Assembly (NCBI GenBank): GCA_016234445.1
Contig: JACRBT010000004.1
Span: 588,737 to 652,736 of the forward strand
Length of the DNA stretch: 64,000 nt
From: Chloroflexota bacterium
GTDB taxonomy: Bacteria > Chloroflexota > Dehalococcoidia > Tepidiformales > Tepidiformaceae
Reading direction: 5' to 3'
The stretch's first letter is position 1. Every line of letters starts with the position of its first letter. The position numbers were made by a program, and so were the translations under genes. Under the pieces are notes generated by a model. It had not been told where the DNA came from. It was given only the letters and a program-made list of their open reading frames with translations, and did not search any database. Shown here piece after piece: positions 40,824 through 49,848 of this stretch.

Positions 40824-42893
40824 GTGGCCCACCTCCGGTTCCCGTCCCACCGCCTGCCAGCGGCTACACTGGTGCTGTCGCTCCTCGCGCTGCTGCTCCT
40901 CGCCGCCTGCAACGGGGGCGGGAAGAAGGCCGGGGAACCGGGAGGGTCCGAGTTGGCCGATTCGAATCCGGGGACGCCCGCCTCCGGCCGCTCCTGGGCC
41001 GGGAAAGACCCGTCGCCGGAGTTCCCGGGCGGGCTGACCTGGTTCAACGTCCAGCAGCCCCCGACCATCACCGGGCTGAAAGGCAAGGTCGTCCTGCTCG
41101 ACTTCTGGACGCTCGGCTGCATCAACTGCCAGCACATCATCCCCGACCTCAAGCGACTGGAAGCCGAGTTCGGCGACGCCCTCGTCGTCATCGGCGTCCA
41201 TTCCGGCAAGTACGCGACCGAGCACGACGACGACAGCGTCCGCGAGGCGATCAAGCGCTACGGCCTCGAACACCCGGTGGTGAACGACCCTGACTTCGTT
41301 TTCTGGCGGACCTTTGGGGCGAATGCGTGGCCGACGCTGGTCCTCATCGACCCCGCGGGCAACCTGGTCGGGGGCCACGCCGGCGAAGGCGTCTATCCGC
41401 TCTTCCAACCGATCCTCGCCTCGCTCGTCGCCGAGTTCGAAGCGAAGGGCGCGGTCAGCCGGGCGCCGTTCCCGCTCGCGCTCGAAGCGACGACGGCCTC
41501 GACCGTGCTTTCCTACCCCGGGGAAGTCCTCGCCGACGAGCGCGGCGGCCGCCTCTTCATCGCTGACTCAGGCCACAATCGCATCCTCGTCGCGTCGCTC
41601 GATGGGAAGCTGGAACGCGCAATCGGCACGGGGAGGGAGGGCTTCGCCGACGGCGGCGCGGCCGAGGCGGCCTTCCGGCAGCCCCAGGGCCTCGCGCTCT
41701 CGGATGACGGCGCAACGCTCTACGTCGCCGACACCCGGAACCATGCTGTCCGCGCCGTCGAACTCGCCACCGGGAACGTGACAACGATCGCCGGCACGGG
41801 TCACCAGCTCGACCGGCTCCCCCGCGGCGAGGCGAAGGCGCGCGAGACGGCGCTGGCCTCGCCCTGGGATGTGCTCGTCCACGAAGGCACCCTCTTCGTC
41901 TCGATGGCGGGAGTGCACCAGATCTGGGCGCTGGACCTGGCCACCGGGAACATCGCCGTCTTTGCGGGCACCAGCCGCGAGGGCATCGACGACGGCGACC
42001 GTCTGACGCGGGCGACGCTCGCCCAGCCCAGCGGCCTCGCCACGGACGGCCGCTACCTCTACTGGGTCGACCCGGAGTCGAGTTCCGTGCGGCGGGTGCC
42101 GTTCGCCGGGCAGGGCGACGTGGAGACCCTCGCCGGCACCGGGCTCTTCGACTACGGCGACGTCGACGGTGACCCGAAGACCGCGCGGCTCCAGCACCCC
42201 CAGGGCGTCGCCTTCGCCAACGGAACCCTCTACGTTGGCGACACCTACAACCACAAGATCCGCACGGTCGATGCCGCGAACTGGCGCGTGGGCACCGCCG
42301 CAGGGACCGGCGACCGCGGCTGGCGGGATGGCACCGCCGCGGCCGGGGCGCTGGACGAGCCGTCCGGCGTGAGCTTCGCCCGCGGGAAGCTGTACATCGC
42401 TGACACCAACAACCACCTGGTGCGCACCTTCGACCCGGCGGATGGGACGCTCGGCACCGTCCGGCTCTCCAACCTGGCGGACGCCTCCGGGGCGCCCGGC
42501 GCGAGGACGGAACAAGCCACGTTGCCGGCACAGGTTGTGGCCCCCGGCGCGGCGACGCTGCGGATAACCGTCACCAGCCCGGCGGGGTTCCACCTCAACA
42601 GCCTGGCGCCTTCCCGCCTCGCCCTGTCGTCGTCGAACAACGCCGTCATTGAGCCGGGCGAGCGAGAGATCGCCTGGTCGAGCGACGAGGGGGCGGTGTC
42701 GATCCCGGTGCCGGTGTCGTTGGGCGAAGGTGCGGCAACCCTGACGGCGCTCGGCGCGGTCTACTACTGCCGGAGCGGCGAAGAGGCCCTCTGCTTCATC
42801 CAACAGGTGGAACTGACGCTCCCTGTGACGGTCGCGAAAGGCGCATCGGGCGGCGAACTGGCGCTCTCCTACACCCTCCCGCCGGGCCCCTGA
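40824..42893 (+). CDS. NHLRC2-like lipoprotein: thioredoxin-like domain plus NHL beta-propeller
   Basis: 689 residues from GTG 40824. The N-terminus has basic residues, a hydrophobic core and a lipobox (LLAAC), so it is an anchored extracytoplasmic lipoprotein. A TlpA-like thioredoxin domain carries CxxC in DFWTLGCINCQHIIP and FGANAWPTLVLI. Six NHL blades follow (repeats like RLFIADSGHNRILV, LYVADTRNHAVRAV, LYVGDTYNHKIRTV, LYIADTNNHLVRTF), then a beta-rich C-terminal domain with two Cys. This is the domain order of NHLRC2. The redox partner is unknown. Divergent from pheS; stop nearly touches the convergent gene. Confidence 0.88.
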   Translation: MAHLRFPSHRLPAATLVLSLLALLLLAACNGGGKKAGEPGGSELADSNPGTPASGRSWAGKDPSPEFPGGLTWFNVQQPPTITGLKGKVVLLDFWTLGCINCQHIIPDLKRLEAEFGDALVVIGVHSGKYATEHDDDSVREAIKRYGLEHPVVNDPDFVFWRTFGANAWPTLVLIDPAGNLVGGHAGEGVYPLFQPILASLVAEFEAKGAVSRAPFPLALEATTASTVLSYPGEVLADERGGRLFIADSGHNRILVASLDGKLERAIGTGREGFADGGAAEAAFRQPQGLALSDDGATLYVADTRNHAVRAVELATGNVTTIAGTGHQLDRLPRGEAKARETALASPWDVLVHEGTLFVSMAGVHQIWALDLATGNIAVFAGTSREGIDDGDRLTRATLAQPSGLATDGRYLYWVDPESSSVRRVPFAGQGDVETLAGTGLFDYGDVDGDPKTARLQHPQGVAFANGTLYVGDTYNHKIRTVDAANWRVGTAAGTGDRGWRDGTAAAGALDEPSGVSFARGKLYIADTNNHLVRTFDPADGTLGTVRLSNLADASGAPGARTEQATLPAQVVAPGAATLRITVTSPAGFHLNSLAPSRLALSSSNNAVIEPGEREIAWSSDEGAVSIPVPVSLGEGAATLTALGAVYYCRSGEEALCFIQQVELTLPVTVAKGASGGELALSYTLPPGP

Positions 42894-42894
42894 G

Positions 42895-44703
42895 TTACTC
42901 CCCGCCCGGGGCGGGAGACGCCGCCGGCGCCGCCGCCTCGCGGGCATACCTCCACACGAGGAAGAGGAGCACGTCGAAGATCGCCACCGCCACCAGCACG
43001 GCGACGACGTTCACCCGGCTGAAGACCTCGATCAGCGAGCCGTTCGGGTTGAAGAGCGTGTGCCAGGCGACGAACGCGGTCGCCGCGAACATCACCGTCC
43101 AGGCTACCCGGCTATAGCGGAAGAGGGCATGCCCGCCGCTCCCCGACCACGGCAGGACCTCGAAGAACATCACCTCGACGCCGGAGAGATAGAGGATGAG
43201 GAGAAAGTCCTGCAGGTAGGGGGCGTCGACAAAGCCGAGCAGGTGGTCGCCAGCGCCGAGCGTTTCGGCGATGAGCCATGCCCCCAACCACCCGATGGCC
43301 GCCACCAGGGCGATGCCCACCCAGCCCATTGCCGACAGGAGGATCCCCTGGCGCTCCGTGAGCTCCTCTTCGTCAACTTCGACGCCGCCGGGGACGCCGA
43401 TGATGAAGCCCGGGACGAACGAGAGGAGCCGGGAAGAGAGCGCCGCGAACATCGCGAAGACCGAATTCGCCGGGTTCATCCGGAAAGTTGTCTTCGCCCG
43501 CAGCTTCAGGGCGTAGAGCAGCCGCCCGAGGTCGTCCGAGAGTTCCACAAGGCCGAGCGAGATACCGAGGCTGACGATGAGGAAGAGCGCTTCCTTGCTG
43601 AAGAAGCCGTGCTCGGAATCCAGCGCGCTGAAGAGGAAGCCGTAGGCGGCCAGGACCACCGGGATGAGGGCTACCAGCACTGCTCGCTGGATTGCCGGGT
43701 GCCACGACGTGAGGCGGTGGAGGCGGTCGCGCACGCCGCCAATCCAGCGGCCGAGGGCGGACTCGCGCGACTCGACGGTGCCGTCGAGCGCAGCCTGCGT
43801 CGTCCCGAAGAGCAACGCAAGCAGCAACGCCAGGAGGAAGTTGGTCGAAACAACCTTCCACTTGAAGGAAACGTCGTTCGGCGTGACGACGTCCGCGGGG
43901 AGCTGGGCGACGTGGGGGAGGTCGCCGCCGCCGCGGGCGTCACCGTGGTCGAGGCGGGGACAGTACTCCTGGGCGCAATCTTCGTCGCCGTCGTCGTCAT
44001 CACCGCCGCCCGACTGGGGGTCCGATTGTCCTGCCACGCCCCCGCCCGGCGTTGCCGTCGCCGTGGGAGACGGGGTAGCAGACGGCGTCGGGACCGGACT
44101 GGGCGTCCCCGTCGCGGTCGGGGTGACCGTGGAGGTGGTTGTTGCCGTAGGGGTATCGGCGCCGCCGCCGGGGAAAGTCTGCTCGGTTGGCGTCGCCGTG
44201 GGGGTCGGAGTCGGTGTCAATGTTGGGGTCTGCGTGGGCGTCCGGGTTGGGGTGGGCGTTGGAGTCTTCGTGGGCGTCGCCGTCGGCGTGGCTGTGTTCG
44301 TGGGTGTGTTCGTGGGTGTGTTCGTTGGCGTCGGCGTGGGCGGTTCGATGACGGTGAAGACCGCCACGACCGCGGATCCCGCACTCGGCTGCACGAAGAC
44401 GCTGTGATCGCCCAGGGTCGCGTCGCCGGGGATGTCGAACGTTCCCGTCCCACTGCCGTTGAGGACGGGGAAGTTCCCAATCGGGGTGGTTCTCAACGCG
44501 CCCCAGTAGATGGTGGCGGTCTTCGCGTCGACGCTGACGCCGGTCACACTGACCTTCACGCCCTGCAGGCCGGCGGGTCCCGCGTCTGGCGAGAGTACCG
44601 CTTCCCCGGACTGCGCCAGGACACCACTCAGCGCAATGAGCGCGCTCGCCAGGAGAGCGCCGATCGCGCAACCAAGCGTAAGGACCAGGCTCCACTTTCG
44701 CAC
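42895..44703 (-). CDS. Membrane protein with extracytoplasmic beta domain and Thr-Pro linker, unknown function
   Basis: 602 residues. A signal peptide ([25 protein letters not shown]) is followed by an IPT/TIG-like domain of about 90 residues, a roughly 100-residue low-complexity Thr-Pro linker ([20 protein letters not shown] and similar), an acidic/Asp-rich spacer with two Cys, and then about eight transmembrane segments to the C-terminus. The linker DNA is an internal minisatellite (about 44080-44340). No enzymatic motif is seen in the membrane part. Thr-Pro linkers in this phylum usually join secreted domains, so its use before a polytopic domain is unusual. Confidence 0.75.
   Translation of the reverse strand: MRKWSLVLTLGCAIGALLASALIALSGVLAQSGEAVLSPDAGPAGLQGVKVSVTGVSVDAKTATIYWGALRTTPIGNFPVLNGSGTGTFDIPGDATLGDHSVFVQPSAGSAVVAVFTVIEPPTPTPTNTPTNTPTNTATPTATPTKTPTPTPTRTPTQTPTLTPTPTPTATPTEQTFPGGGADTPTATTTSTVTPTATGTPSPVPTPSATPSPTATATPGGGVAGQSDPQSGGGDDDDGDEDCAQEYCPRLDHGDARGGGDLPHVAQLPADVVTPNDVSFKWKVVSTNFLLALLLALLFGTTQAALDGTVESRESALGRWIGGVRDRLHRLTSWHPAIQRAVLVALIPVVLAAYGFLFSALDSEHGFFSKEALFLIVSLGISLGLVELSDDLGRLLYALKLRAKTTFRMNPANSVFAMFAALSSRLLSFVPGFIIGVPGGVEVDEEELTERQGILLSAMGWVGIALVAAIGWLGAWLIAETLGAGDHLLGFVDAPYLQDFLLILYLSGVEVMFFEVLPWSGSGGHALFRYSRVAWTVMFAATAFVAWHTLFNPNGSLIEVFSRVNVVAVLVAVAIFDVLLFLVWRYAREAAAPAASPAPGGE
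44080..44340. repeat. Minisatellite encoding the Thr-Pro linker
   Basis: Short imperfect repeats of 6-12 bases (units such as GTGGGTGTGTTC and GGCGTCGGCGTG on the plus strand) code for Thr-Pro and Thr-Asn runs on the minus strand. Copy number is likely to vary between strains. Confidence 0.7.
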
Positions 44704-44785
44704 GAATCGGCCGCTCCCAGCACTCCGGAAAGGTGGCCTATTCTTACAGGAAGCGCTCGCTGTGTCGCGGGTTCGCCCCGCCTTC

Positions 44786-44813
44786 TTGACACGGGGCCAC
44801 CCCTTCCTATGAT
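44786..44813 (+). promoter_or_regulatory. Near-consensus sigma-70 promoter of the RAM protein gene
   Basis: TTGACA (44786-44791), 16-base spacer, TATGAT (44808-44813). The gene starts at 44845, leaving a leader of about 25 bases with a GGAGGGGG ribosome site. This is the best promoter match in the window and suggests strong constitutive expression. Confidence 0.8.
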
Positions 44814-44844
44814 GACCCTCTAAACCACCTCCGGAGGGGGCGCC

Positions 44845-45096
44845 ATGGCCGTCCGCGGTTATGTCCTTATCGAAACCGATGTCGGGAAGGCAAAGGCCGT
44901 CGGCGCGGCCATCAAGGAGTTCCAGTACCCCGGCGCCCGCGTCGCCGCCGTCGACACCGTCACCGGGCCCTACGACGTCGTCGTCCAGCTCGAAGCCGAT
45001 GACCTGGACGTCCTCGGCAACGCGATCACGGACGCCGTCCAGAAGGTCTCGGGGGTCCAGCGGACCACGACATGCCTGGCGGTCCGCCTCGCGTAG
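44845..45096 (+). CDS. Stand-alone Lrp/AsnC ligand-binding (RAM) domain protein
   Basis: 83 residues, only the RAM effector domain: [19 protein letters not shown], then [29 protein letters not shown] and [13 protein letters not shown]. There is no helix-turn-helix, so it cannot bind DNA alone; stand-alone members sense amino acids or control enzymes. It lies in front of moeA, and the TAG stop is part of the CGTAGAATAGG string. Start and expression are well supported by the promoter and ribosome site. Confidence 0.92.
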   Translation: MAVRGYVLIETDVGKAKAVGAAIKEFQYPGARVAAVDTVTGPYDVVVQLEADDLDVLGNAITDAVQKVSGVQRTTTCLAVRLA

Positions 45097-45099
45097 AAT
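45094..45099 (+). promoter_or_regulatory. Candidate -10 element (TAGAAT) before moeA
   Basis: Same CGTAGAATAGG string as at 16072. It overlaps the stop of the RAM gene and is 37 bases before the moeA ATG. No clear -35 is seen. Confidence 0.3.
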
Positions 45100-45135
45100 A
45101 GGTCACGCACTCGTGCACGAGGACGTGGCCCGCGA

Positions 45136-46422
45136 ATGACTCACCCCGCTTCCTCCATGATCAGCGTCGACGAAGCGCGCGAGCGGATTCTCGCGTTCTT
45201 CGCGCGCCTCCCCGGCGAACGCCAGGGCGTGCTCGACGCCCTCGGCCAGGTGCTCGCCGACGACGTTGTCGCCCCCTTCGACATCCCCCCGCTCGACAAC
45301 ACCGCGATGGACGGCTACGCGGTCCGTGCGGCCGACACCAGCGGCGCGAGCGAGGCGTCCCCGCGCGAACTCCGGGTGGTCGCGGACCTCGCGGCCGGCT
45401 ACATCCTCGAAACCCCTGTGCGTCCCGGCGAGGCCGTGCGAATCATGACCGGCGCGCCGATGCCGCCCGGCTCGGACGCGGTCGTGCCCTTCGAAGAGAC
45501 CGACGAACCACTGCGCGGGCCAAACGAAGCGCCAACGAAGGGCGGCAGCGTCCGCGTCTTCAAAGCCGCCCACCCCGCGGCCAACATCCGCTTCCGGGCA
45601 GAAGACGTACACGCCGGCCAGGTGGTGATCCCCGCCGGGCGTGTGCTCCGTGCCTCGGAGGTCGGCGTGCTCGCGAGCATGGGCCTGACCGAGGTGACCG
45701 TCTATCGCCGCCCCGTCGTCGCCATCCTCTCCACCGGCGACGAAGTGACCGAACCGGGCCAACCGCTGAAGCCCGGCCACATCTACGACGCCAACGCCTA
45801 CAGCGTCGCCGCCATGGTCCGTGCTTGCGGCGGCACGCCCTGGCTCCTCGGCATCGCCCGCGACACCGTCGAAGACCTCACTGCGATGATCCGCAAGGGC
45901 CTCAGCGCCGACATGATCGTCACGAGCGCCGGCGTCTCCCGCGGCGACTTCGACGTGGTCAAGGACGTGCTCGCCCGCGAAGGTTCCATCGACTTCTGGA
46001 CGGTGCGGATGAAGCCGGGGAAGCCGCTCGCCTTCGGGGCGTTCACCGCGCCCGACGGCCGGCGCGTGCCCCACCTCGGCCTCCCCGGCAACCCGGTCAG
46101 CTCCATGGTCTCCTTCGAACTCTTCGGGCGGCCGGCGATCTTCACCATGCTCGGGCGAAGCGACTGGGAGCGGCCCGTCATCCGCGCCATCACCCGCGAC
46201 GCCGTGGTCAACAGCGACGGCCGCCGCTTCTTCGCCCGCTGCATCGTCACGCGGGGCGAAGACGGCCGCTGGTATGCCGACCTCACCGGCCCCCAGGGGA
46301 GCGGCATCCTCACCAGCATGAGCGCCGCCAACGCCCTCACGATCATCCCCGAAGACCAGCCGGAGGCCCGCCCCGGGGACGAAATCGACGTGATGATGCT
46401 CGACTGGGAGCACGCGCCGTAG
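45136..46422 (+). CDS. moeA: Molybdopterin molybdenumtransferase
   Basis: 428 residues. N-terminal DNTAMDGYAVRAADT, the MoCF domain with ILSTGDEVTEPGQPLKPGHIYD and SAGVSRGDFDVVKDVL, and the C-terminal domain are all present. It inserts molybdate into adenylated molybdopterin, the last step of molybdenum-cofactor synthesis. The partner adenylyltransferase (MogA/MoaB type) is encoded at 49146. It follows the RAM protein gene, perhaps in the same transcript. The next gene begins shortly after the stop. Confidence 0.95.
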   Translation: MTHPASSMISVDEARERILAFFARLPGERQGVLDALGQVLADDVVAPFDIPPLDNTAMDGYAVRAADTSGASEASPRELRVVADLAAGYILETPVRPGEAVRIMTGAPMPPGSDAVVPFEETDEPLRGPNEAPTKGGSVRVFKAAHPAANIRFRAEDVHAGQVVIPAGRVLRASEVGVLASMGLTEVTVYRRPVVAILSTGDEVTEPGQPLKPGHIYDANAYSVAAMVRACGGTPWLLGIARDTVEDLTAMIRKGLSADMIVTSAGVSRGDFDVVKDVLAREGSIDFWTVRMKPGKPLAFGAFTAPDGRRVPHLGLPGNPVSSMVSFELFGRPAIFTMLGRSDWERPVIRAITRDAVVNSDGRRFFARCIVTRGEDGRWYADLTGPQGSGILTSMSAANALTIIPEDQPEARPGDEIDVMMLDWEHAP

Positions 46423-46505
46423 GGTCGGGCAGGATCGGCAGGGCCGCCAGGGCCTGTTCGGACTGGTACTGGCGTGTCACGAACGATAGGCGGGTTGCCC
46501 TCGGG

Positions 46506-47447
46506 GTGCTGGCCGCGGGCGTGTTGTTGACAACACCCCTGGCCGTCCTTGCCCTCGGAAGGATCTTCGCCCACGACCGCGTCATCGGGTTCGTCCAGGC
46601 GAACTCGTTCACGTTCTGGGCCTACCTCCCCGCCTACTTCGTGGCCGCCATCGCGCTCGCCGCCCGGAGGTGGATGCTCGCCGTGGTGGCGGCGGCCATC
46701 GTCGCCTGCCACCTCGTCTGGGTCCTGCCCGACTACCGCGGGGCCGACCCCATACCCGCCGAGGCCGCCGGCGCGCCCCACCTTCGCCTGTTCACTGCCA
46801 ACCTCTATCTCGACAACCACGAGCTGGGCCCGATCATCGAAGAGATCCGCCAGGCGGACCCTGACCTCCTCCTCCTCCAGGAGTTCAGCGTCCGGGCCCA
46901 GCGCGCGATCGAAGGCGCCGGCGTCGTCGACTCGCTGCCCTACCGCGTCATCGACACGAGCTCCGGCATCTTCGGGACCGCCATCTATTCGCGCTTCCCC
47001 CTGAGCGAAGGCGGAACATGGCGCGAGGGCCACACCCCGATGACCCGGGCGACCGTGAACGTCCAGGGCCGGCGGCTGCGCGTCTACAACGTCCACACTT
47101 CGGCGCCTTCGACCCCGGACGGTTTCAAGCATTGGAACGATGACCTCCGGGCGCTTGTCGCGGCGGCGGATACAGAGCCCGGGACGCTCATGCTTGCCGG
47201 CGACTTCAACGCCAACCAGCACCACCGCTGGTACGAGCGGCTCAAGGACGTCCCCCTCGACGAATGCCACGAGGCCCGCGGACGCGGCAACGCCACCACC
47301 TGGCCGAACAACACCAACCACCTGCCCGGCATTCGCCTCGACCACGTCTTCGTCTCGCGCGGGGCCGTCTGCCTCTCCATCCGCGAGGGGCGCGGGAAGG
47401 GCAGCGACCACAAGCCGGTCATTGCGGAGATCGCCCTGCTGGAGTGA
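46506..47447 (+). CDS. Endonuclease/exonuclease/phosphatase (EEP) family membrane-anchored hydrolase
   Basis: 313 residues from GTG 46506; the true start is uncertain because the frame is open far upstream and no ribosome site is good. Two N-terminal transmembrane segments (VLLTTPLAVLALGRIF; FWAYLPAYFVAAIALAARRW and following) precede the catalytic domain. Its motifs are TANLYLDNHE, LLLLQEFSV (metal-binding Glu), LAGDFNANQHHRWY and SDHKPVIAEI (catalytic Asp-His). Such proteins are often called YafD-like. They may cleave nucleic acids or phospholipid head groups outside the cell. Confidence 0.85.
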   Translation: MLAAGVLLTTPLAVLALGRIFAHDRVIGFVQANSFTFWAYLPAYFVAAIALAARRWMLAVVAAAIVACHLVWVLPDYRGADPIPAEAAGAPHLRLFTANLYLDNHELGPIIEEIRQADPDLLLLQEFSVRAQRAIEGAGVVDSLPYRVIDTSSGIFGTAIYSRFPLSEGGTWREGHTPMTRATVNVQGRRLRVYNVHTSAPSTPDGFKHWNDDLRALVAAADTEPGTLMLAGDFNANQHHRWYERLKDVPLDECHEARGRGNATTWPNNTNHLPGIRLDHVFVSRGAVCLSIREGRGKGSDHKPVIAEIALLE

Positions 47448-47492
47448 CCGGCCGCTTCCGCCTACCCGGGCCGGGGTGAATGCTAGGAAGCG

Positions 47493-47984
47493 ATGTTGGG
47501 ACCAGTCGCGGACGGACACAGCCCCCACGAACCGCCACGGGCCTCGTTGATTGCCCGCGCCGGTGAACGTCCGGCGCTTGCAGCGAACGTCTGGATGGGC
47601 GGCGCCCACACCTGGGTCGGCGAAGAGATCGTCGCGGAGCGCCTTCGGGGGGCCTGGCTCCTCGACTGCGCCGGCGACATGCCCCGTGCCCACTGTGACG
47701 CCGCCGCCCGCTGGATCGCCTGCGTCTTCCCCGACCTCGACGGCCACCCGGGCCGGTTCGACAGGATCCAGGAACTGGCGAGCGAAGCCGCCGCCGCCGT
47801 CCGGGAAGGCCACGCGACCGACCTCTTCATCGTCTGCGCCCAGGGGATGAACCGCAGCGGCCTGGTCACGGGGCTCGTGCTGCGCGAACTCGGCGTCCCC
47901 GGCGGCGAAGTCCTCGAACGGATTCTCCTCGCCCGGCCAGGGGCGCTTTCGAACCAGGCCTTCCGGCGCCTCGTCCTCGGCTAA
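47493..47984 (+). CDS. Dual-specificity-phosphatase-like protein
   Basis: 163 residues. IVCAQGMNRSGLVTG contains the C-x5-R phosphate loop (Cys, five residues, Arg-Ser), but the usual His before the Cys is replaced by Val. Upstream AWLLDCAGDMP supplies a candidate general-acid Asp. It resembles the small bacterial DSPs; the altered loop may reduce or change activity. Its TAA stop overlaps the TrmD-DinB stop on the other strand (CTAA). Confidence 0.78.
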   Translation: MLGPVADGHSPHEPPRASLIARAGERPALAANVWMGGAHTWVGEEIVAERLRGAWLLDCAGDMPRAHCDAAARWIACVFPDLDGHPGRFDRIQELASEAAAAVREGHATDLFIVCAQGMNRSGLVTGLVLRELGVPGGEVLERILLARPGALSNQAFRRLVLG

Positions 47985-49144
47985 CGCGCCCCGGGCCCGC
48001 GCCGCCCGTAGAGGTCGCGAGTCAGCTGGACCTGCCCCCAGTGCTCGGCGAGGTGCGTGAGTGCGTGCTCGACACACCAGGCGACCGTGAGCTGCCCTGA
48101 CGCCGTCGCGTCGAGGTTGGTCATGGTGCGGACAGTCGCCGGGGGTACCTTCGTGAGCCTGGCAAACTGCCGCCGGTAGCGCGGCCTCGCCATCTCCACT
48201 AGGCCGGCCAGGTCGACCGACGAGGCCGAGCCGCGCAACTCGGCGCTGGCATCACGATCGACCTGGTCGGCAAGCGCGCGGGAGAGCCAGAGGTCCAGGG
48301 CCGCGAAGCCGTGGGGCACCAGCCCGGCTATCGAATTCGCGCCCTCGGCCGGGGGCTGCCAGTTCACGCAGTCGTCGTCCGAGCGGTCGAGCAGGGCCAG
48401 CAGGTCGTCGACTATCGCTTCGAGCACCGCGAGGAGGGCGGCGAGCGGAGCCTCGTAGCGGACCTCGGGCTCCAGCAAGTCCGGGCGGCGGAGGGCGGTC
48501 CGGGCCAAGCGCTGCTCCCGTTTCCACTTCTCGATCGCCGCGTGGTGGCCGCTGAGAAGGACGTCCGGGACCTTCCAGCCGCGGTATTCGGGCGGACGCG
48601 TGTACTGCGGGTGCTCCAGCAGCCCCGCCGCGAACGACTCCTCTTCCGGTGACTGCTCGTCGCCAAGCGCCCCGGGGATGTGGCGGGCGACCGCGTCGAT
48701 CAGCACCATCGCCGGCAACTCCCCGCCCGTGAGGATGTAGTCGCCGATCGAGACTTCCCGGTCCACGCAGTGTTCGACGAAACGCTCGTCGACGCCTTCG
48801 TAGCGGCCGCAGACGAGGACAAGCCGTTCGTGACCCGCGAGCTCGCGCACGAGGGCGTCGTCCAGGCGCTCGCCCTGGGGCGAAAGGTAGACGACGTAGC
48901 CCTCCCCCGGCGCCCGCGACTGGACCTGCTGGAGAGCGGCGTCGAGGACGTCGACCTTCATCACCATCCCGTGGCCGCCGCCAAACGGGTAGTCGTCGAC
49001 CGTGCGGTGGCGGTCGGCGGCGTGTTCGCGGATGTCGTGGAAATGAAGGTCGAGGAGTCCGTCCTCGCGTGCCCGCTTGATGATGGACACGTCGAGCGGT
49101 CCCTTGAATGCCTCGGGGAAAAGAGTGAGGACGTCGATCCGCAC
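47981..49144 (-). CDS. trmD: TrmD tRNA (guanine-37-N1)-methyltransferase fused to a DinB-like domain
   Basis: 387 residues, against about 235-250 for ordinary TrmD. Residues 1-235 are a complete enzyme: MRIDVLTLFPEAF, YPFGGGHGMVM, LVCGRYEGVDERF, SIGDYILTGGELPAMVLIDAV, and the C-terminal WKREQRLARTALRRPDLLE. The remaining 150 form a DinB/DUF664-like four-helix bundle: YEAPLAALLAVLEAIVDDLLALL, VNWQPPAEGANSIAGLVPHG, and the His-rich ending WCVEHALTHLAEHWGQVQLTRDL. The frame is continuous with no stop between. It follows the MogA/MoaB gene by one base and may serve both tRNA modification and a metal-dependent role. Confidence 0.92.
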   Translation of the reverse strand: MRIDVLTLFPEAFKGPLDVSIIKRAREDGLLDLHFHDIREHAADRHRTVDDYPFGGGHGMVMKVDVLDAALQQVQSRAPGEGYVVYLSPQGERLDDALVRELAGHERLVLVCGRYEGVDERFVEHCVDREVSIGDYILTGGELPAMVLIDAVARHIPGALGDEQSPEEESFAAGLLEHPQYTRPPEYRGWKVPDVLLSGHHAAIEKWKREQRLARTALRRPDLLEPEVRYEAPLAALLAVLEAIVDDLLALLDRSDDDCVNWQPPAEGANSIAGLVPHGFAALDLWLSRALADQVDRDASAELRGSASSVDLAGLVEMARPRYRRQFARLTKVPPATVRTMTNLDATASGQLTVAWCVEHALTHLAEHWGQVQLTRDLYGRRGPGAR

Positions 49145-49145
49145 G

Positions 49146-49655
49146 TCAGGCCCCCGGCGCGCCGGCGAGGGGCCCGCCGTGCTCCACCGGCCCGGCCAGC
49201 AGTTCGGCGACGTGGCCGAAGAGCGGCAACAGCACCGCCATTCCCTCCTCGACAGCCTTCGTGCTCCCGGGGAGGTTCACGACCAGCGTGGCGCCGCGGG
49301 TGACGGCGATCCCCCGCGAGAGCGCCGCGAAGGGCGTGCTCCGCAACCCGGCGACGGCGAGCGCGATCGGGATCCCCGGGACGTCGCGTTCGGCGATCTC
49401 GCGGGTCGCCTCCGGGGTCACGTCGCGGGGGGTAAGGCCGGTGCCGCCGGTGGTCACCACGACGCTCGCGAGGCCCTCGTCGCACCACGCGGCGAGCGTT
49501 CGCGCGAGCGCCTCGCGGTCGTCGGGGACGATGGCGCGCCGCACAACCTCATGCCCGGCGGCCCGGCAAAGACGCTCGATCGCGTCGCCACTGAGGTCGG
49601 CACGCGCGCCCGCGGCCCCCTTGTCGGATGCGGTGAGGATCGCCACTCGGGCCAT
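49146..49655 (-). CDS. MogA/MoaB-family molybdopterin adenylyltransferase
   Basis: 169 residues from the ATG at 49655. Motifs: VAILTASDKGAAGARADLSG, then VVTTGGTGLTPRDVTPEAT, then VVNLPGSTKAVEEGM. It adenylates molybdopterin for MoeA. The frame is open upstream to 49862 but has no similarity there and would run through the mraZ operator. It precedes trmD by one base on the same strand, so the two are cotranscribed. Confidence 0.93.
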   Translation of the reverse strand: MARVAILTASDKGAAGARADLSGDAIERLCRAAGHEVVRRAIVPDDREALARTLAAWCDEGLASVVVTTGGTGLTPRDVTPEATREIAERDVPGIPIALAVAGLRSTPFAALSRGIAVTRGATLVVNLPGSTKAVEEGMAVLLPLFGHVAELLAGPVEHGGPLAGAPGA

Positions 49656-49703
49656 GGGAGCATGGTACGAGCGGGGGGTCCGTGGGTCACGCACGCCCAA
49701 ATT

Positions 49704-49780
49704 TGGGGAAAATTGGATCAAATTGGGGATTGACGGGGAGTAATGGGGAGGAATAGAGTGCTCCGTGGGGTGATTTGGGG
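49704..49780 (+). promoter_or_regulatory. MraZ-type operator: ten-base-period TGGGG repeats
   Basis: TGGGG, TGGAT, TGGGG, CGGGG and TGGGG start at 49704, 49714, 49724, 49734 and 49744, an exact ten-base period. A second pair starts at 49766 and 49776. MraZ boxes in other bacteria are direct TGGGN repeats spaced so that they fall on one helical face. The array lies between the MogA/MoaB start (49655) and mraZ (49849-49861), as expected for autoregulation of the dcw cluster. Confidence 0.85.
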
Positions 49781-49848
49781 CAGCGCGGGCGTGCGACGCA
49801 TTCCCCGCGCAGGCTGGCAGCGAAGCTTCCGGCCGCTCCTTCGCCTTC

